From Serpula lacrymans var. lacrymans S7.9 (Eukaryota > Basidiomycota > Agaricomycetes > Boletales > Serpulaceae), in assembly GCF_000218685.1 (NCBI RefSeq), contig NW_006763308.1, positions 434,001 to 498,000 of the forward strand: a DNA stretch of 64,000 nt, given 5' to 3'. The notes under the pieces were generated by a model, which searched no databases, was not told the origin of the DNA, and saw nothing but the letters and a program-made list of their open reading frames with translations. The translations under genes were made by a program, and so were the position numbers. Numbering within the stretch: the stretch's first letter is position 1; every line of letters begins with the position of its first letter. Shown piece by piece: positions 23,381 through 34,943 of this stretch.

Positions 23381-23873
23381 TTTCCTCACACAGGCACCTG
23401 AGTTTGGATTCGCAATGTACAAGGAACAATCTTCCTCTGTCTTTATGCCGCCAACGCCCGTTCATATGCTTCCCTCTGGGGAAGCATACATCACATAACA
23501 GTATATGCTCTGCACTGTTCACATTGAAGAAGCCCGCTATGAAAGCAACTACAAACTACTGACCAATTGTCACGTGGCTACCTTGGTGCTACTCACTCTT
23601 GCATCCATTGTATGTTGTTGCTCTGTGATCGCAGTAAAGACCACACAAAATGTTAACTGTAATGGCCTGCTGTGTGATCTGGACACAGCCGGGGCCAGAT
23701 CTGCCCCAGAGGGCAATGGTTATTGCACTACTCCCAAAAATTTGTATGTATATTGGACAAGTAATCATGATGACGAAACATTATCAATTTCTACTTTTGG
23801 ACGCTTTCTCTACCCAAAAACGGCTATAAGTGTGACAGTGTGACTCGATGCACTCGTCCTTAAACGAATGTCT

Positions 23874-23914
23874 CCAGACGGTCCGGGACCTCCGCTCCTT
23901 CCCGGACCGTCTGG
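23874..23914. other. Perfect 15-bp stem hairpin
   Basis: CCAGACGGTCCGGGA at 23874-23888 pairs fully with TCCCGGACCGTCTGG at 23900-23914 across an 11-nt loop. It lies between the terminal repeat and a CTAA end, in the place of a Helitron-type 3' hairpin. Confidence 0.95.
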
Positions 23915-24106
23915 ATTCGAGACTAACCTGGACCAGGAATTTACAGAAGGCTACATATTCGACTTGGACGTTTTTAGCTATTGAGCTTGTGGATAGGGTT
24001 TATCAACATTAGCACACAGGTAACTATGAACAGCTGTCCAACGATGTAACGTTAAGTATGCTCTGATCTTCATCAAAAGGACGCAAAATAAATAAATAAA
24101 TGGACA

Positions 24107-25515
24107 TCAAACAGGTTCCCTAATGCCAGCCTTATCCCGTCCGTATTCAACGGATAATATACCCATATCAAGCTCACCATCGTTGTCTACCACACGGGTA
24201 ATGTTTACTGCGAGAGGGCGCATTGAGTAGGAGTCGCCTCCTCCCTGACCTCTAGTAATAGCCGGCTCTTGAGAGGCAAAAGAGCTTTGGTTTGAGGACT
24301 GTGCCCAGCCTAACCCAACACGGACATTAATTAGCATATACGCAATACCAGCCATTGGAACCCATGTATCCACGACTGTGAACTGGAAATTTGTGTGTGA
24401 TTGGTATGTCACAAAGAATAAGATGGTCCAAGTCCTAGATGATTTATCAGAGCTGCGTGCATCTGAGCTAGCTATAAACATACGTGTAAAGAGCAGCACT
24501 TTCCACTAAGGTAGCTAGGATTGGCTGAGCAAAGCATAAGCAAAATTCCTGGATAATCTGGTCGTTTCAGCTCACCAACAAGCTCATTCCTGTATGACCA
24601 TGAGCCCTCGAGATCTTATTGGTACTCCAAACTTTCCACGCAATCATCACTATATGTAAGGTTGAAGTTTAGCTCAACAAAAATGATAAAAAAAGATAGG
24701 TACAACATGTACTGTATATATTTGTACTGTTGTCGCATGAGTGATAGGTCAGAAAGATATTGTACCCAAGACTGAATAAAGCATACCATATGGTGAAAAC
24801 ACAGTCACTGGTGATCCAACGTCCGGCTTGAGTGAGAAAAACATCCTCCCCTATATGGTACTGGGTAAATTGGTATGTAATACCTACACCACAGACTAAG
24901 TGCCATGATGAGTCGCCACTCAGATCAATATATACGATGAAGTAAGCTTACTGGTAAGGCCGATAAGAGTACAAAGAGGGAAAATGATCACACAGAATTT
25001 ACGATTCCAAATCAGCCATAATCGATAAATCTGTATAGAGCTCTGTAAATGATGTGACATAGGTGCCATCCTCTTGACGTACAATCATTGCATCACCATT
25101 AATCAGGGATGCCATTAGAAGTCCAGTTTTGACGACTTCTGTAGTTTGCGACAAGTCACCGTAGAACATTAAAGGTGAAGTCCCACTTTCATAGATGACA
25201 AAAGCCTGGAAAAGCCGCAGAAAAGTTGTGATCCAGTGCTGCACATGGTGCTTTAAGATAGAGGGTTAAGTGAAAGAAAAAAAGAGATGCACAAACAGCA
25301 GTAACGGTGATAAAGAGAAGTACAGTCGCCACGAAAATGGGCATTTTGAGGATTGATCTTCTGCCCTTGGCCAAACTTTGGGTATGTCGGGATGGGTGGC
25401 GAGTGATCAAGAGGAACGCCGACGATGAGGACAGGACAAAGAATATACCATATAGGAAGCTTTCGATGCAAACTGTTGCGAGGTTTGTTGAAATGAGAGG
25501 TACTTCAGCAGGCAT
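24107..25515 (-). CDS. Seven-helix integral membrane protein, probably intact host gene
   Basis: Starts at 25515 (MPAEVPLISTNLATVCIESF). Exon 1 25515-25297 ends ...ITVTA and joins, over a 58-nt intron (25296-25239), HWITTFLRLFQAFV. Exon 2 carries SGTSPLMFYGDLSQTTEVVK and NGDAMI; an intron ending ATACAG leads to exon 3 at 25030-24952 (IYRLWLIWNRKFCVIIFPLC); exon 4 at 24895-24787 is CGVGITYQFTQYHIGEDVF then AGRWITSDCVFTI. Later exons: MIAWKVWSTN (about 24650), ILATLVESAALYT (about 24510), then TWTILFFVTYQSHTNFQFTV and AYMLINVRVGLGWAQ to the stop at 24107. This matches a common Agaricomycete membrane family of unknown function. One exon border near 24785-24655 I could not resolve; otherwise the frame is open. 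Confidence 0.75.
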
Positions 25516-25634
25516 TATAAAAAACCGTGCTCTACCGGTTGAGTGTGTAGGTTAAAGCTATGGGCATTAGGCGCATTAGGCAACCTCATATTAATAAGAA
25601 CTGGTCACTGGACGTTAAACAGTGGTACGACACT

Positions 25635-25810
25635 CCCTGTATAGGTATACAACCTGATGTAGGCATTGATCATGGTTGAACCATTATGCAGACATTCGGG
25701 CCCACTGCCATCTTCGGGACTATCCCAAAATCAAACTTGCTAAACGCGACGTGACTCCACTGCATTATAGATTGACGCTCACTGACGGCAGGTTGTATAC
25801 CTATACAGGG
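25635..25810. mobile_element. 176-bp MITE with 22-bp perfect inverted repeats
   Basis: Left repeat 25635-25656 begins CCCTGTATAGGTATACAACC; the right repeat 25789-25810 is its exact reverse complement. The inside has no coding capacity. Target duplication is unclear (CACT left, CGCT right), so the superfamily is open. Confidence 0.88.
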
Positions 25811-26274
25811 CGCTGAGACTTCCCATACGCCTCCTGAGGCCTGAGGGTTTGAATGGCAGTCCTGTGATGCATCAAATTACGATAATCAAATGGTTCTAGT
25901 AATTTACTCACCTGAGTCACACCTGTTACCTAACATATTCCTGGTCCCTCAGTGACCAGGTTTGATAGATAGCATTCCTCGTCGCAAATTGTATAGGACC
26001 GTCTTCCGGTTTGTCCTTGTTTACAATATCTCCTTTTTTCATTTTTGTACCCTTCTCTTATCGTTATCGATAATCGCTCTCCAAGTAGTCGACTACTACA
26101 CTCCATCTCATTATCCTTCTCCCAATCCTTGAACGTGTTAGAATATACTCTGACATACCAATACTCCATAGGATAATACCTCTGATTTGTAAGCCAGCCC
26201 AGTATGCAGCAGCTATTCTGTGTAAGACGTCCGTGGTTGCATGTCATGTTTAAGATCCTACATTGTATAACCTT

Positions 26275-26347
26275 GGCCATATAGCTCAATTGGTGGAGCA
26301 GCTGGCATGTATCCAGAAGGTTCCAGGTTCAATCCCTGGTCTGGTCA
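26275..26347 (+). tRNA. tRNA-like sequence, UGU anticodon position, probably non-functional
   Basis: Exactly 73 nt. Acceptor GGCCATA/TCTGGTC pairs at 6 of 7 positions; D stem GCTC/GAGC; anticodon stem pairs at 4 of 5; T stem CCAGG/CCTGG pairs fully around TTCAATC. A box TAGCTCAATTG and B box GTTCAATCC match pol III consensus. Position 33 is A, not the invariant U, so it is more likely a tRNA relic or SINE head than a working tRNA-Thr. Confidence 0.5.
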
Positions 26348-29300
26348 ATATCCAATTTTATCAGAACGGTCGTGTCTTTCTAGGTCGTGATCTGGTCGTG
26401 ATCTTTATGATTCACTCACTGGTGGTGTCTGAAACTGAAGGTGATGTTGAGGGGGAAATCACAAGTGCACGTCTCAACCAGTGGTTTGCGTTTTCTTGTG
26501 TGTTTGATGGAGAGGAACTCCCTACACTATCTTGCTATCCCGTTGGACGTATGCTGCTTGTACAGGTCCTTTCTCTGACTCACTTAGTAGACAATTATAC
26601 TTATCTGACTTGTTCACAATTGCGATCCATTGCGGCAACCCATAACATCACTTCTATTCGTCGTGCTACCAAATCTGTGCTCCTCGCTTTGCTACATGAT
26701 CATACTTGTTCTCAGATCTGTTCCCCACGGCTCATATTTACCTTTCAAGTCATGATTCACCCTCGTACTCGACTCCAAAACGCTCCGCCCGCCATCTCAA
26801 TGCATGAAGCCTTGCGAGAGCACCTCGGTGCGTTGGACAGAGAATCGGAACTGCAAAGATTAACATACGCACGTCAACACACACACAATGTCGCTGATAC
26901 TGCTAACTTTCCTTGGATCGCTACACAAGAATAGAAACATGACATTATTCGTGCGTGGCAAACTCAATACGCTGTTGATGCGCTTACCAGGAAGACTTGC
27001 GCCGTTTGTGCTCACAGGTTTGCGCCCACTCATATTCATGTTGTGCATGGCTCTGACATTGACCTTTCCCTCTTGACAAACCTTTTCCTCCCCCGTCATG
27101 TGTTACCTGACAACTATGACTTTGCGTTATACAACGAGGCAATCTTACACGTCAATGGGCTCCACACCCCTTGGTTACTTGGTGACATCAACATTTGTGG
27201 GAGTTGTCGGCACAGCCTGCTTCATAACAATAAGCAGCCAATAGATGCTTTAGCAAACTTTCAATATTATGGCCATCGATGTGTACCTGTTACAGAACGT
27301 AATGCATTTTCTGCTGCCAGTATGTTTGATAAAAGCATGGTATCTCGCGCACGTGCAACCGTTCATTCCTATCTATTTTCAGACAAAACCTTTAATGGCG
27401 ATCCTACCGCGTCCCAACGTTACGTCCGAGGCAATGTTGCTATCATCCCTCAAGACTCTGTTCACTTACGACAGGTCTTGCCCCCTTCCTCCGAAGACAT
27501 TGCCAAAGCTGTTTGTACTGTTTTCGTAGGAAAGGATTCTGTTGTCAGTAGAGCAAATGTTGCCAAGATTAGCCCCATATTATGCAGTAAACATAATGTT
27601 CAAATTATGATTCAATTTTTGGTCGCAAATAACCCGTGGTACAGAGAATGTGGAGTGGGTTTCAGTCAAGAAAATTTAGACACGTTATATGACGGACCTT
27701 CATCTCACGGTGTTCCCGCTGCCGTCCAACTTAATTTCCTTCCAAGTGAAATAGTTGGTGAGACCGCTTCGTGTCGCGCTAACTATACTGATCGTGAGGA
27801 GAACCTCGTTGAACATACACTGAAGAAGACAATTCTGATTTTGTTCTCAAAGCTGTGGGTTACACAAATGGAGATCACTCACCTGCTAGCTATCGGCTGA
27901 TGAAAGCTACTACTCTTGCCCACTGTCTAGACGGTAAACAATTTGTTGAGATGCGTTCTGGTTCCAGCCTACTTGCTGACCACGATCCTGCCCTCTTGAC
28001 CTACCTTTTTCCCCACTTAGACCCCTGGGGAATAGGCTGTTTTCATCATCCCGATCAACGTCCTGACCAAGCTATATCTTTTGAGCGCCAGTTTCGCAAC
28101 TTGATATTGCAAGATGACTCTCCCTTTCAAAGTGACCCGGACTTTGCGTATGTTTGTTGGAACATAATGCAGCGATGTGAAGTCATGAAACATGTCACCT
28201 TTCGTGTTCAAGCTTCCAAACGCATATCAATAGGTAGACAAATTAGTGAACAAGCACCCGCACTTACCGATCTCATTCGTATCTGGGAGTCCAACCCTTA
28301 CGCGAAACCTTCCAACCGTCAACAGAAAGCTGCTGTCAAGCTTCTTGATCGATGAAAATTCTTAGCCAAGGATGTGAAGGGTAGCAGTGGCTACAAGCAG
28401 TGTTGGCGCAATGAGATCCGTGCGTTGATGAAGCTGTTAGGTACTCCGGCTTTATTTTTGACTATTAATCCTTCAGATATCAATCACTTTTTGGTCGGTC
28501 TCTTTGGTTTTGAGTATACTGCAAAGGTCTGTATTTGTCGCAAAGAACCGCGGTTCAGCCGCTCTCTGTTTCGATCATATCATTACCAGTTTTATAAACA
28601 TCGTTTTGAAGTATGGTAGCAAGCAACCTGGCTTGTTCGGTGTTTGTGACGCATACTATGGGATGGTTGAGGCTCAGGGGAGAGGTACTTTGCATTGTCA
28701 CATGCTGATATGGATACGCGGCAATCCTAACCCTCAAAGCTTGTGTGATCGCATGTTGGCAGATGACAACTACAAGACCCAGATTTTCACTTGGTTGGAG
28801 TCTATCATTCAATGTAAGCTGCCTGGTACAACGGAAGTCGTAATCGACAGCCCTGACCATCCACTTCAGAGGCCTCCACGTGCACCTGACCAACTAGATC
28901 CTAGACTCGCTGATTGGCCGATATTGAGTGAAGACGACGTTCATTTTGCACAACACTTTCAAGACTTTGTTACTGATTTAGCGCTCACATGTACTTGGCA
29001 CGAGCATACAGACACGTGCTGGAAACACTTGCGACCGGGAGAGCCTTGCGATGACCAACATTGTAGGATGCAAATAAACGGGTCTACTCGTTCTCTCACT
29101 GAATATGATAGTGAGACGCAAGGAATATTATTGCGGAGATTGCACCCAAAGATTAACAACTTTAATGACATTGTTATCTTCCTACTTAAGTGTAATATGG
29201 ACATCAAATATGTTGGTTCGGGTGAAGCGGCGAAAGCCTTACTTTACTATATAAGCGATTATATCACTAAGAGCACGCTCCCTGTGCACGTTGGCCTGGA

Positions 29301-29825
29301 CGCATTGCATTACACAATTAAGCAGAACGAGAAGAAATTTCCCCAAAGTGACGACACTCCTGAGTCGGTGAGGAGTCGAAGTTTGTTCACTAAAAGTGTA
29401 AATGCTATAATGGCTCGTCAAGAAATGTCACATCAACAAGTCATGTCCTACTTCATTGGAGGAGGGGACTGTTATACCAGTCATTCCTTTCGTGTTCTTA
29501 GATAGTCCGAATTTGACTAATACATGTCTTCCCACTTTGCCGGAGACCTTTGGTCTTCATCCTCTGCAGAAGATGATAGTAATGTCCCTTTTCATGACAA
29601 CGGTGGGCACCTACTTTCCCGTGCTGATGATCAAACTGCACTCACAGAGGAGATTAGTGTGAGTGTCAAAAACAACTATATCTCAATCGATAGCAACTTA
29701 CAAGATTATTGCTATCGTAGTGAAGAAGAGGTTTTTCAAAGTCTTCTTTTCGTTGTTGGAATAATCAAGGTCAAAGCCTGTTAGCCTTGTTAGACAACAC
29801 ATGTTATGAGTTGACATTAGTACAA

Positions 29826-29903
29826 AGGCTGGTAGCTCAGTTGGTTAGAGCACCACCATATGTGGGCAGGCAGAGGTCCTGGGTTCAATCCCTGGCTGGT
29901 CCA
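29826..29903 (+). tRNA. tRNA-like sequence inside the Helitron, pseudo
   Basis: A box TAGCTCAGTTG (from 29833) and B box GTTCAATCC are perfect pol III matches; D stem GCTC/GAGC and T stem CTGGG/CCTGG form; the acceptor AGGCTGG/CTGGTCC needs several G-T pairs. The anticodon arm is irregular and 4-5 nt too long. It interrupts the Helitron frame between the Rep and helicase parts, so it is an insertion, perhaps the head of a SINE extending to about 29960. Confidence 0.45.
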
Positions 29904-31922
29904 CTTTGCTTTTATGCACTCCCTGTGGTCAGGTGGCTATGTGAGGTCACATGGCTAAAATCCATTATATGGGACTACATTGAATTCTGCCAAAAGATCC
30001 TTAGCTCCCATGAGTCTGCAAGACTAACGTGGTTGGATCATACAGATGAGGTTTGTCATGAGGATGGATGTTTGCGACTACGACCTGGTAGATCTGCGGC
30101 ACCCGAAGGGCAATTCCTGCATGAACACCCACAACGCTTGACACACTTAATCCGGATGAGAGAACATCATCTCATGCCTGTCCTTCTGGGGCGCCGTCTT
30201 CCAAGACCAGATTGTGATGGTGAGGAGTTTGATGATTGGAGTTGGGCGATGCTCATTTTGTTCAAGCCCTGGAGACGTCCCTCCAACTTGAGATCTACAA
30301 ACGAGAGTTGGACAGAAGCATTTCAACGTTATAATTTCTCACCTAAACATAAAATGCTCATGGCAAATATGAACATTGAAAATGAATGCAAGGACGCAAA
30401 AGACCTATACTCCCACGTCCGTCGAACAAACCCTCATCAACCTGAACTATTCACCGCAATGGATGGTATGCAGCATTCGGATGACATTGAGGGTCTCGGA
30501 TTCTCTGTTCTAAATGACCCCTCCCTGCAAATAATGGGGTTAGATGATCATGATGATGATGCTTTCGAGGAAGATGTAGCTCAAACGGAAAGCAGTGATC
30601 TCACTGATTGTGAACATATTCTTCTTAACATGAATCACTGTGGGATTTTCGATGTTATTCCCAATGCACCTATAAACCCCAATCTTCACCACTCAACTCT
30701 CATGGCTGGTTGTGACAAAAGGTTAATAGGTATACAAGCGTTGATGATGAAAGAGATCAAGTCAAAAAAAAGACCTACATCGGACAGACCTTCAAATAGT
30801 GATGACTTGCCACCAACCGAGCATTTGGAGGATTTTGCTGAGCCCCTCACGCATGTCAGTGAGATTGCAAGTCCCTCACATCATGCCCTCCCATCCACAT
30901 CCTCTCCTATTGACTATCTCTTAGATGTGATCCGCAACACAGGCATCGCCGGTAACAACAAGCAAGAACAAGCATTTTGGATAGTTGGCAACCATTTTCT
31001 CCGTAATGCTGATGATCAGCTCTTGCTGCATATCACGGGTATAGGTGGTTCTGGAAAAAGCCATGTTATCAATGCAATTGTTGAATTATTCAAGAGAAAC
31101 AATGCTGCTTATCAGATTATCATGAGTGCTCCCACAGGTTGTGCCGCTGTGTTAATAAAAGGTTACACAATTCACGCACTGACTTTTCTACCAAAAACCG
31201 AACACAAACCAAAACAAGAGCAATTAGAAGTAATCTGGCGCAACATCAAGTATTTTGTCATCAACAAGATTTCCGTGGTATCTGCACGCCTGCTCAGTGA
31301 CATTTTCCATAGGATGAGTACTGTCAAAGCTTGGGATAGAAACACTGCAAATAAGCTATTTGGTGGTGTAAATGTCATCTTCACAGGAGATTTTGGTCAA
31401 TTGGCACCTGTGCGAGGTCATGCTTTATTCAGTAATCAATTAATCACTAAATTGATGCCTAACACCACACAAACCACTTATAGCCAATCAGCACTCCATG
31501 GCACTTTTCTATGGCGTCAGTTAACACACGTCGTAGAGTTAAAGAAAAATTGGCGTGCCCATGAAGATCCTGACTTCGTCAATCTCCTACATTGTATACA
31601 ATCTGGATGGGCTTGGAATGGTAAACAGAAAGACAAATTTCAAAGGGGAACCGGTGAAAACTATGATTGCTCTGATTATGCCATCCTACACGACTGAATG
31701 ATCCACGTACTACTTGTGCGTGATCCAGGAGCTCTTCAAAATTTCAGAAATGCACCAGTCATAGTTGCGGAGAAAGTCATCAGGGACGCACTCAACCTTC
31801 AAAAAGTCATCTGTTTCACAGCATCAACTGATCAAGACTTCCATGTCTATTGCTCTACCAACACCTACAAGAAGAAAAAGTTAGCCGTACAGTTCCCGTC
31901 CCTCTACCGTTTTGTGCCGCCA

Positions 31923-32752
31923 NNNNNNNNNNNNNNNNNNNNNNNNNNNNNNNNNNNNNNNNNNNNNNNNNNNNNNNNNNNNNNNNNNNNNNNNNNNNNN
32001 NNNNNNNNNNNNNNNNNNNNNNNNNNNNNNNNNNNNNNNNNNNNNNNNNNNNNNNNNNNNNNNNNNNNNNNNNNNNNNNNNNNNNNNNNNNNNNNNNNNN
32101 NNNNNNNNNNNNNNNNNNNNNNNNNNNNNNNNNNNNNNNNNNNNNNNNNNNNNNNNNNNNNNNNNNNNNNNNNNNNNNNNNNNNNNNNNNNNNNNNNNNN
32201 NNNNNNNNNNNNNNNNNNNNNNNNNNNNNNNNNNNNNNNNNNNNNNNNNNNNNNNNNNNNNNNNNNNNNNNNNNNNNNNNNNNNNNNNNNNNNNNNNNNN
32301 NNNNNNNNNNNNNNNNNNNNNNNNNNNNNNNNNNNNNNNNNNNNNNNNNNNNNNNNNNNNNNNNNNNNNNNNNNNNNNNNNNNNNNNNNNNNNNNNNNNN
32401 NNNNNNNNNNNNNNNNNNNNNNNNNNNNNNNNNNNNNNNNNNNNNNNNNNNNNNNNNNNNNNNNNNNNNNNNNNNNNNNNNNNNNNNNNNNNNNNNNNNN
32501 NNNNNNNNNNNNNNNNNNNNNNNNNNNNNNNNNNNNNNNNNNNNNNNNNNNNNNNNNNNNNNNNNNNNNNNNNNNNNNNNNNNNNNNNNNNNNNNNNNNN
32601 NNNNNNNNNNNNNNNNNNNNNNNNNNNNNNNNNNNNNNNNNNNNNNNNNNNNNNNNNNNNNNNNNNNNNNNNNNNNNNNNNNNNNNNNNNNNNNNNNNNN
32701 NNNNNNNNNNNNNNNNNNNNNNNNNNNNNNNNNNNNNNNNNNNNNNNNNNNN
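31923..32752. other. Assembly gap, 830 N
   Basis: A run of N inside the helicase part of the Helitron. ORFs drawn across it are artefacts. Confidence 1.
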
Positions 32753-33505
32753 GGGTTTCTTGCCTCTAATTCCTTCCATGCCCCGTTATGATTATGGAAA
32801 ATGCCGCCATAAAAGAAAACATTGTGAACGGCTTGCAAGGCATTCTGGAGAGCATCGAGTTTACTGTAGATGAGAAGGGTAATCGATACATGGAATGCGC
32901 TTATGTCAGAATTCCTGGTTGTCTGTTACAAGTGCCTGGCTTACCTCTCGGTGTTGTGCCCATTTTGCCCGTTCCTACCTCTTTTGCCTACAAAGATGAA
33001 GATGGTCGTAACTGGAAGATCAACAGGAGACAACTCCCTCTCCTACCCGCATTTGCTTTCACCAATTACAAGATCCAAGGACATTCACTAAATAATATTA
33101 TCATAGACCTCGCAGGTTGCCACAGCCTCCAAAGTGCATATGTCATGTTGTCCCGTGCTAGAACACTAAACGGCATAGCAATTCTCTGTTGCTTTCCTTC
33201 AACAAAAGTCTACTACCACTTAGGTGAACAATTCCGCTCTGAACTTTCTTGATTGAAACAACTTGATACAGCAACAACGGCACAGTACATCAACCTCAAT
33301 CTTTCCTCCAACAATCTGCCCTGGTGTTAACCAACACCACCATTCTATATTGCCACCCTCTTCCTCCTTAATGGTACGGCGTTCTTGCCCCCCTCACACT
33401 AACAAACGGATGCAATGTCTCGTAACTGCCATCACAACTATAGCCTCCCAAGTGCCACACGACTGCCAACATTTTCTGATAACACCTCGGTGCTGCTTTC
33501 CCTCC

Positions 33506-34753
33506 TCAACATATCACTTTTCCCTCGTCATCTCTGAACGGCACATAAAAGCTGTTATGATAACACATTTTTGGACCTTTCCTTTCTTTTTTCATTCTCC
33601 GCTTCAAACTTTTACTATAGCTTTCACACTCCGTGCCATGCGGCACTTTCCCTTTTATTCAAACTCCTCCCTCTCGTGCTGCATGGCCTTTCTTTTATTT
33701 TTAGATACTAGTATCTCACGCAGTGGAGCTGATTACATGGGCTGTGCCCTATGACATTGTCAGCCACTGCCTTTAGCAACTGTATAGTACATATGTACAA
33801 ACAAACCTGTAACAGTATATAAACCCCAATAGATCCAGGAGACTCCTCAGCGAGTCCTCCTGTTGTATACCAACAAACTCTCTGCAGCCTAGGGGGTAAC
33901 CACTCCCTCTTCACTACCTTTATAGTGTGTTCCTGTGTGCGCCAGAGTAAATAACTCTTGGTTGTTACAAAAGCATCCTTTGTCAAACATGGACCTCACG
34001 GTATGTAGACAATTGTGTGCAATACAACAGATGTGTTTAGTTGACTCCCAACTACCTGGACTAAAGCGGATCTTGAACCCTCGTTTGAGGTATTTATTAT
34101 AGCACAGAAAGAGGTCAACGGGAGGCATGAGATGGCCACGAGAACTGTAAGATCCCAGATTAATCAAGGAGTGCCCGTTGTTGGTGAGATTTGGATACAC
34201 AGAAAAGAAACATCTCCCGAAATGAAGTCATAACGGCCGTCAAATGGAAGTGAAATATAGGCGCAATGCTATGATTGGTGCCAGACACAATGATGTCAAT
34301 GGTGCAACTTGCGTTGCACATAGTAACCACTCCTGTCATTCCAGCCAGAGGTTTGTACCTTGACTCGTCCCCTGTATGGTTGTAAATAATAACATAGCCT
34401 TCGATGTAGTAAAGGTATTGCACAACCTTCCGAACGTGCTGTGAACCAACATACCAGTCCACATCAGCAGCACGTTGCACCATTGATGGAGAAAAGTAAG
34501 ATAGTGCAGTAAAACCAGATATGACGCTATACGTCGTATGCAGCAGGCAAAGGACGTCGACAGAATTTCAAAAATAAGGGTGCAAAGTGCAGATGAGCCG
34601 TCGGTACAGGTAACGCTGCACACAACTATAATTGGTGCATGCAGTTGATCCGTACATTGACAGATCAACAACACTCATCTCATTAAATACTCGTTCTACG
34701 AGTTCAACCAACATGTCTGCAACAAGAAAGCCGGGTACACTATTCAAAGACAT
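33506..34753 (-). pseudogene. Nucleotidyltransferase-like Agaricomycete protein, broken by solo LTR
   Basis: Starts at 34753 with an F-box-like stretch (MLVELVERVFNEMSVVDLSM). After a shift or intron near 34570 come VISGFTALSYFSP, DVDWYVGSQHVRKVVQYLYY (about 34455-34400), GVVTMCNASCTIDIIVS, APIFHFHLTAVM (about 34265-34230), YPNLTNNGHSLINLG (about 34195-34150), YLKRGFKIRFSPGSWE (about 34080) and RSMFDKGCF (about 33995). The VISG...DVDxY pattern is that of an expanded Agaricomycete family with a nucleotidyltransferase-like start; catalysis is unproven. The G1 LTR at 33553-33969 falls in the last codons: without it the frame runs GCF-YVPFRDDEGK to the stop at 33506, as the family expects. Confidence 0.7.
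33553..33969 (+). mobile_element. Solo LTR, Gypsy family G1, TSD AAAGC
   Basis: 417 bp, TGTTATGATA to GGTTGTTACA, flanked by AAAGC at 33548-33552 and 33970-33974. TATATAAA near 33818. Lies in the 3' end of the nucleotidyltransferase-like gene on the opposite strand. Confidence 0.96.
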
Positions 34754-34943
34754 TGCAAGGACTTGACACAGTAAGCGTCTCTTTTTATGCCAAGTGCCCT
34801 CTCTAAATCATACTTACCTTCATTCTACGTGCACTGGAAACATTGTCACCCCAAAAATTGCATTTTCTCTATTTCAAAATGATTGTGAACATTGATCAGC
34901 CCTCTTTTCATCCCAAATAAAGGGTTCTTTTGGGCTTTTTTAA

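Larger units (their letters stand above)
22085..23935. mobile_element. Element X2: inverted hairpin-bearing ends around a DUF6589 fragment
   Basis: Left end (22085-22160): CCTAGTCTCAAACCCAG ... GAGTGCATCAAGTCAC. Right end in reverse complement: GGTTAGTCTCGAATCCAG, a perfect 15-bp hairpin, GGAGACATTCG, then CGAGTGCATCGAGTCACAC. The two ends are thus related and inverted, and both resemble the hairpin end of X1. Either X2 is one element with long complex inverted repeats, or two elements meet tail to tail. No clear target duplication. Confidence 0.5.
26350..33252 (+). pseudogene. Helitron Rep-PIF1 helicase polyprotein, decayed and gapped
   Basis: Order matches a Helitron transposase. N-terminal part 26460-27790 (EELPTLSCYPVG; CAVCAHRFAPTHIHVVHGSD); Helitron-like N domain KGSSGYKQCWRNEIRALMKL then TPALFLTINPSD (28378-28480); HUH nuclease motif GRGTLHCHMLIW (about 28680-28715); paired-tyrosine motif YYISDYITKS (about 29245-29275). 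Helicase: Walker A GIGGSGKSHVI (about 31040-31070), motif III GDFGQLAPV (about 31387), then after the N gap FAFTNYKIQGHSL (about 33055) and YVMLSRARTLNGI (about 33140-33180). The Walker B pair normally DE reads NK (31263-31268). Stops or shifts at 26932, 27815, 28352, 28500, 29505 and 31697, plus a tRNA-like insertion at 29826, make it a pseudogene. Confidence 0.88.

Noticed and set aside
22085..23935. Ordinary TIR transposon with a DDE transposase
   Set aside because: No DDE motifs inside; the ends carry a hairpin and unequal spacing, closer to Helentron/Helitron2 ends.
26275..26347. Working tRNA-Thr gene
   Set aside because: Position 33 is A instead of U, and one acceptor and one anticodon-stem pair are broken.
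31698..32873. Long ORFs of 285-391 codons across 31900-32800 on both strands
   Set aside because: They consist mostly of N; only the flanks are real, and those belong to the Helitron helicase.
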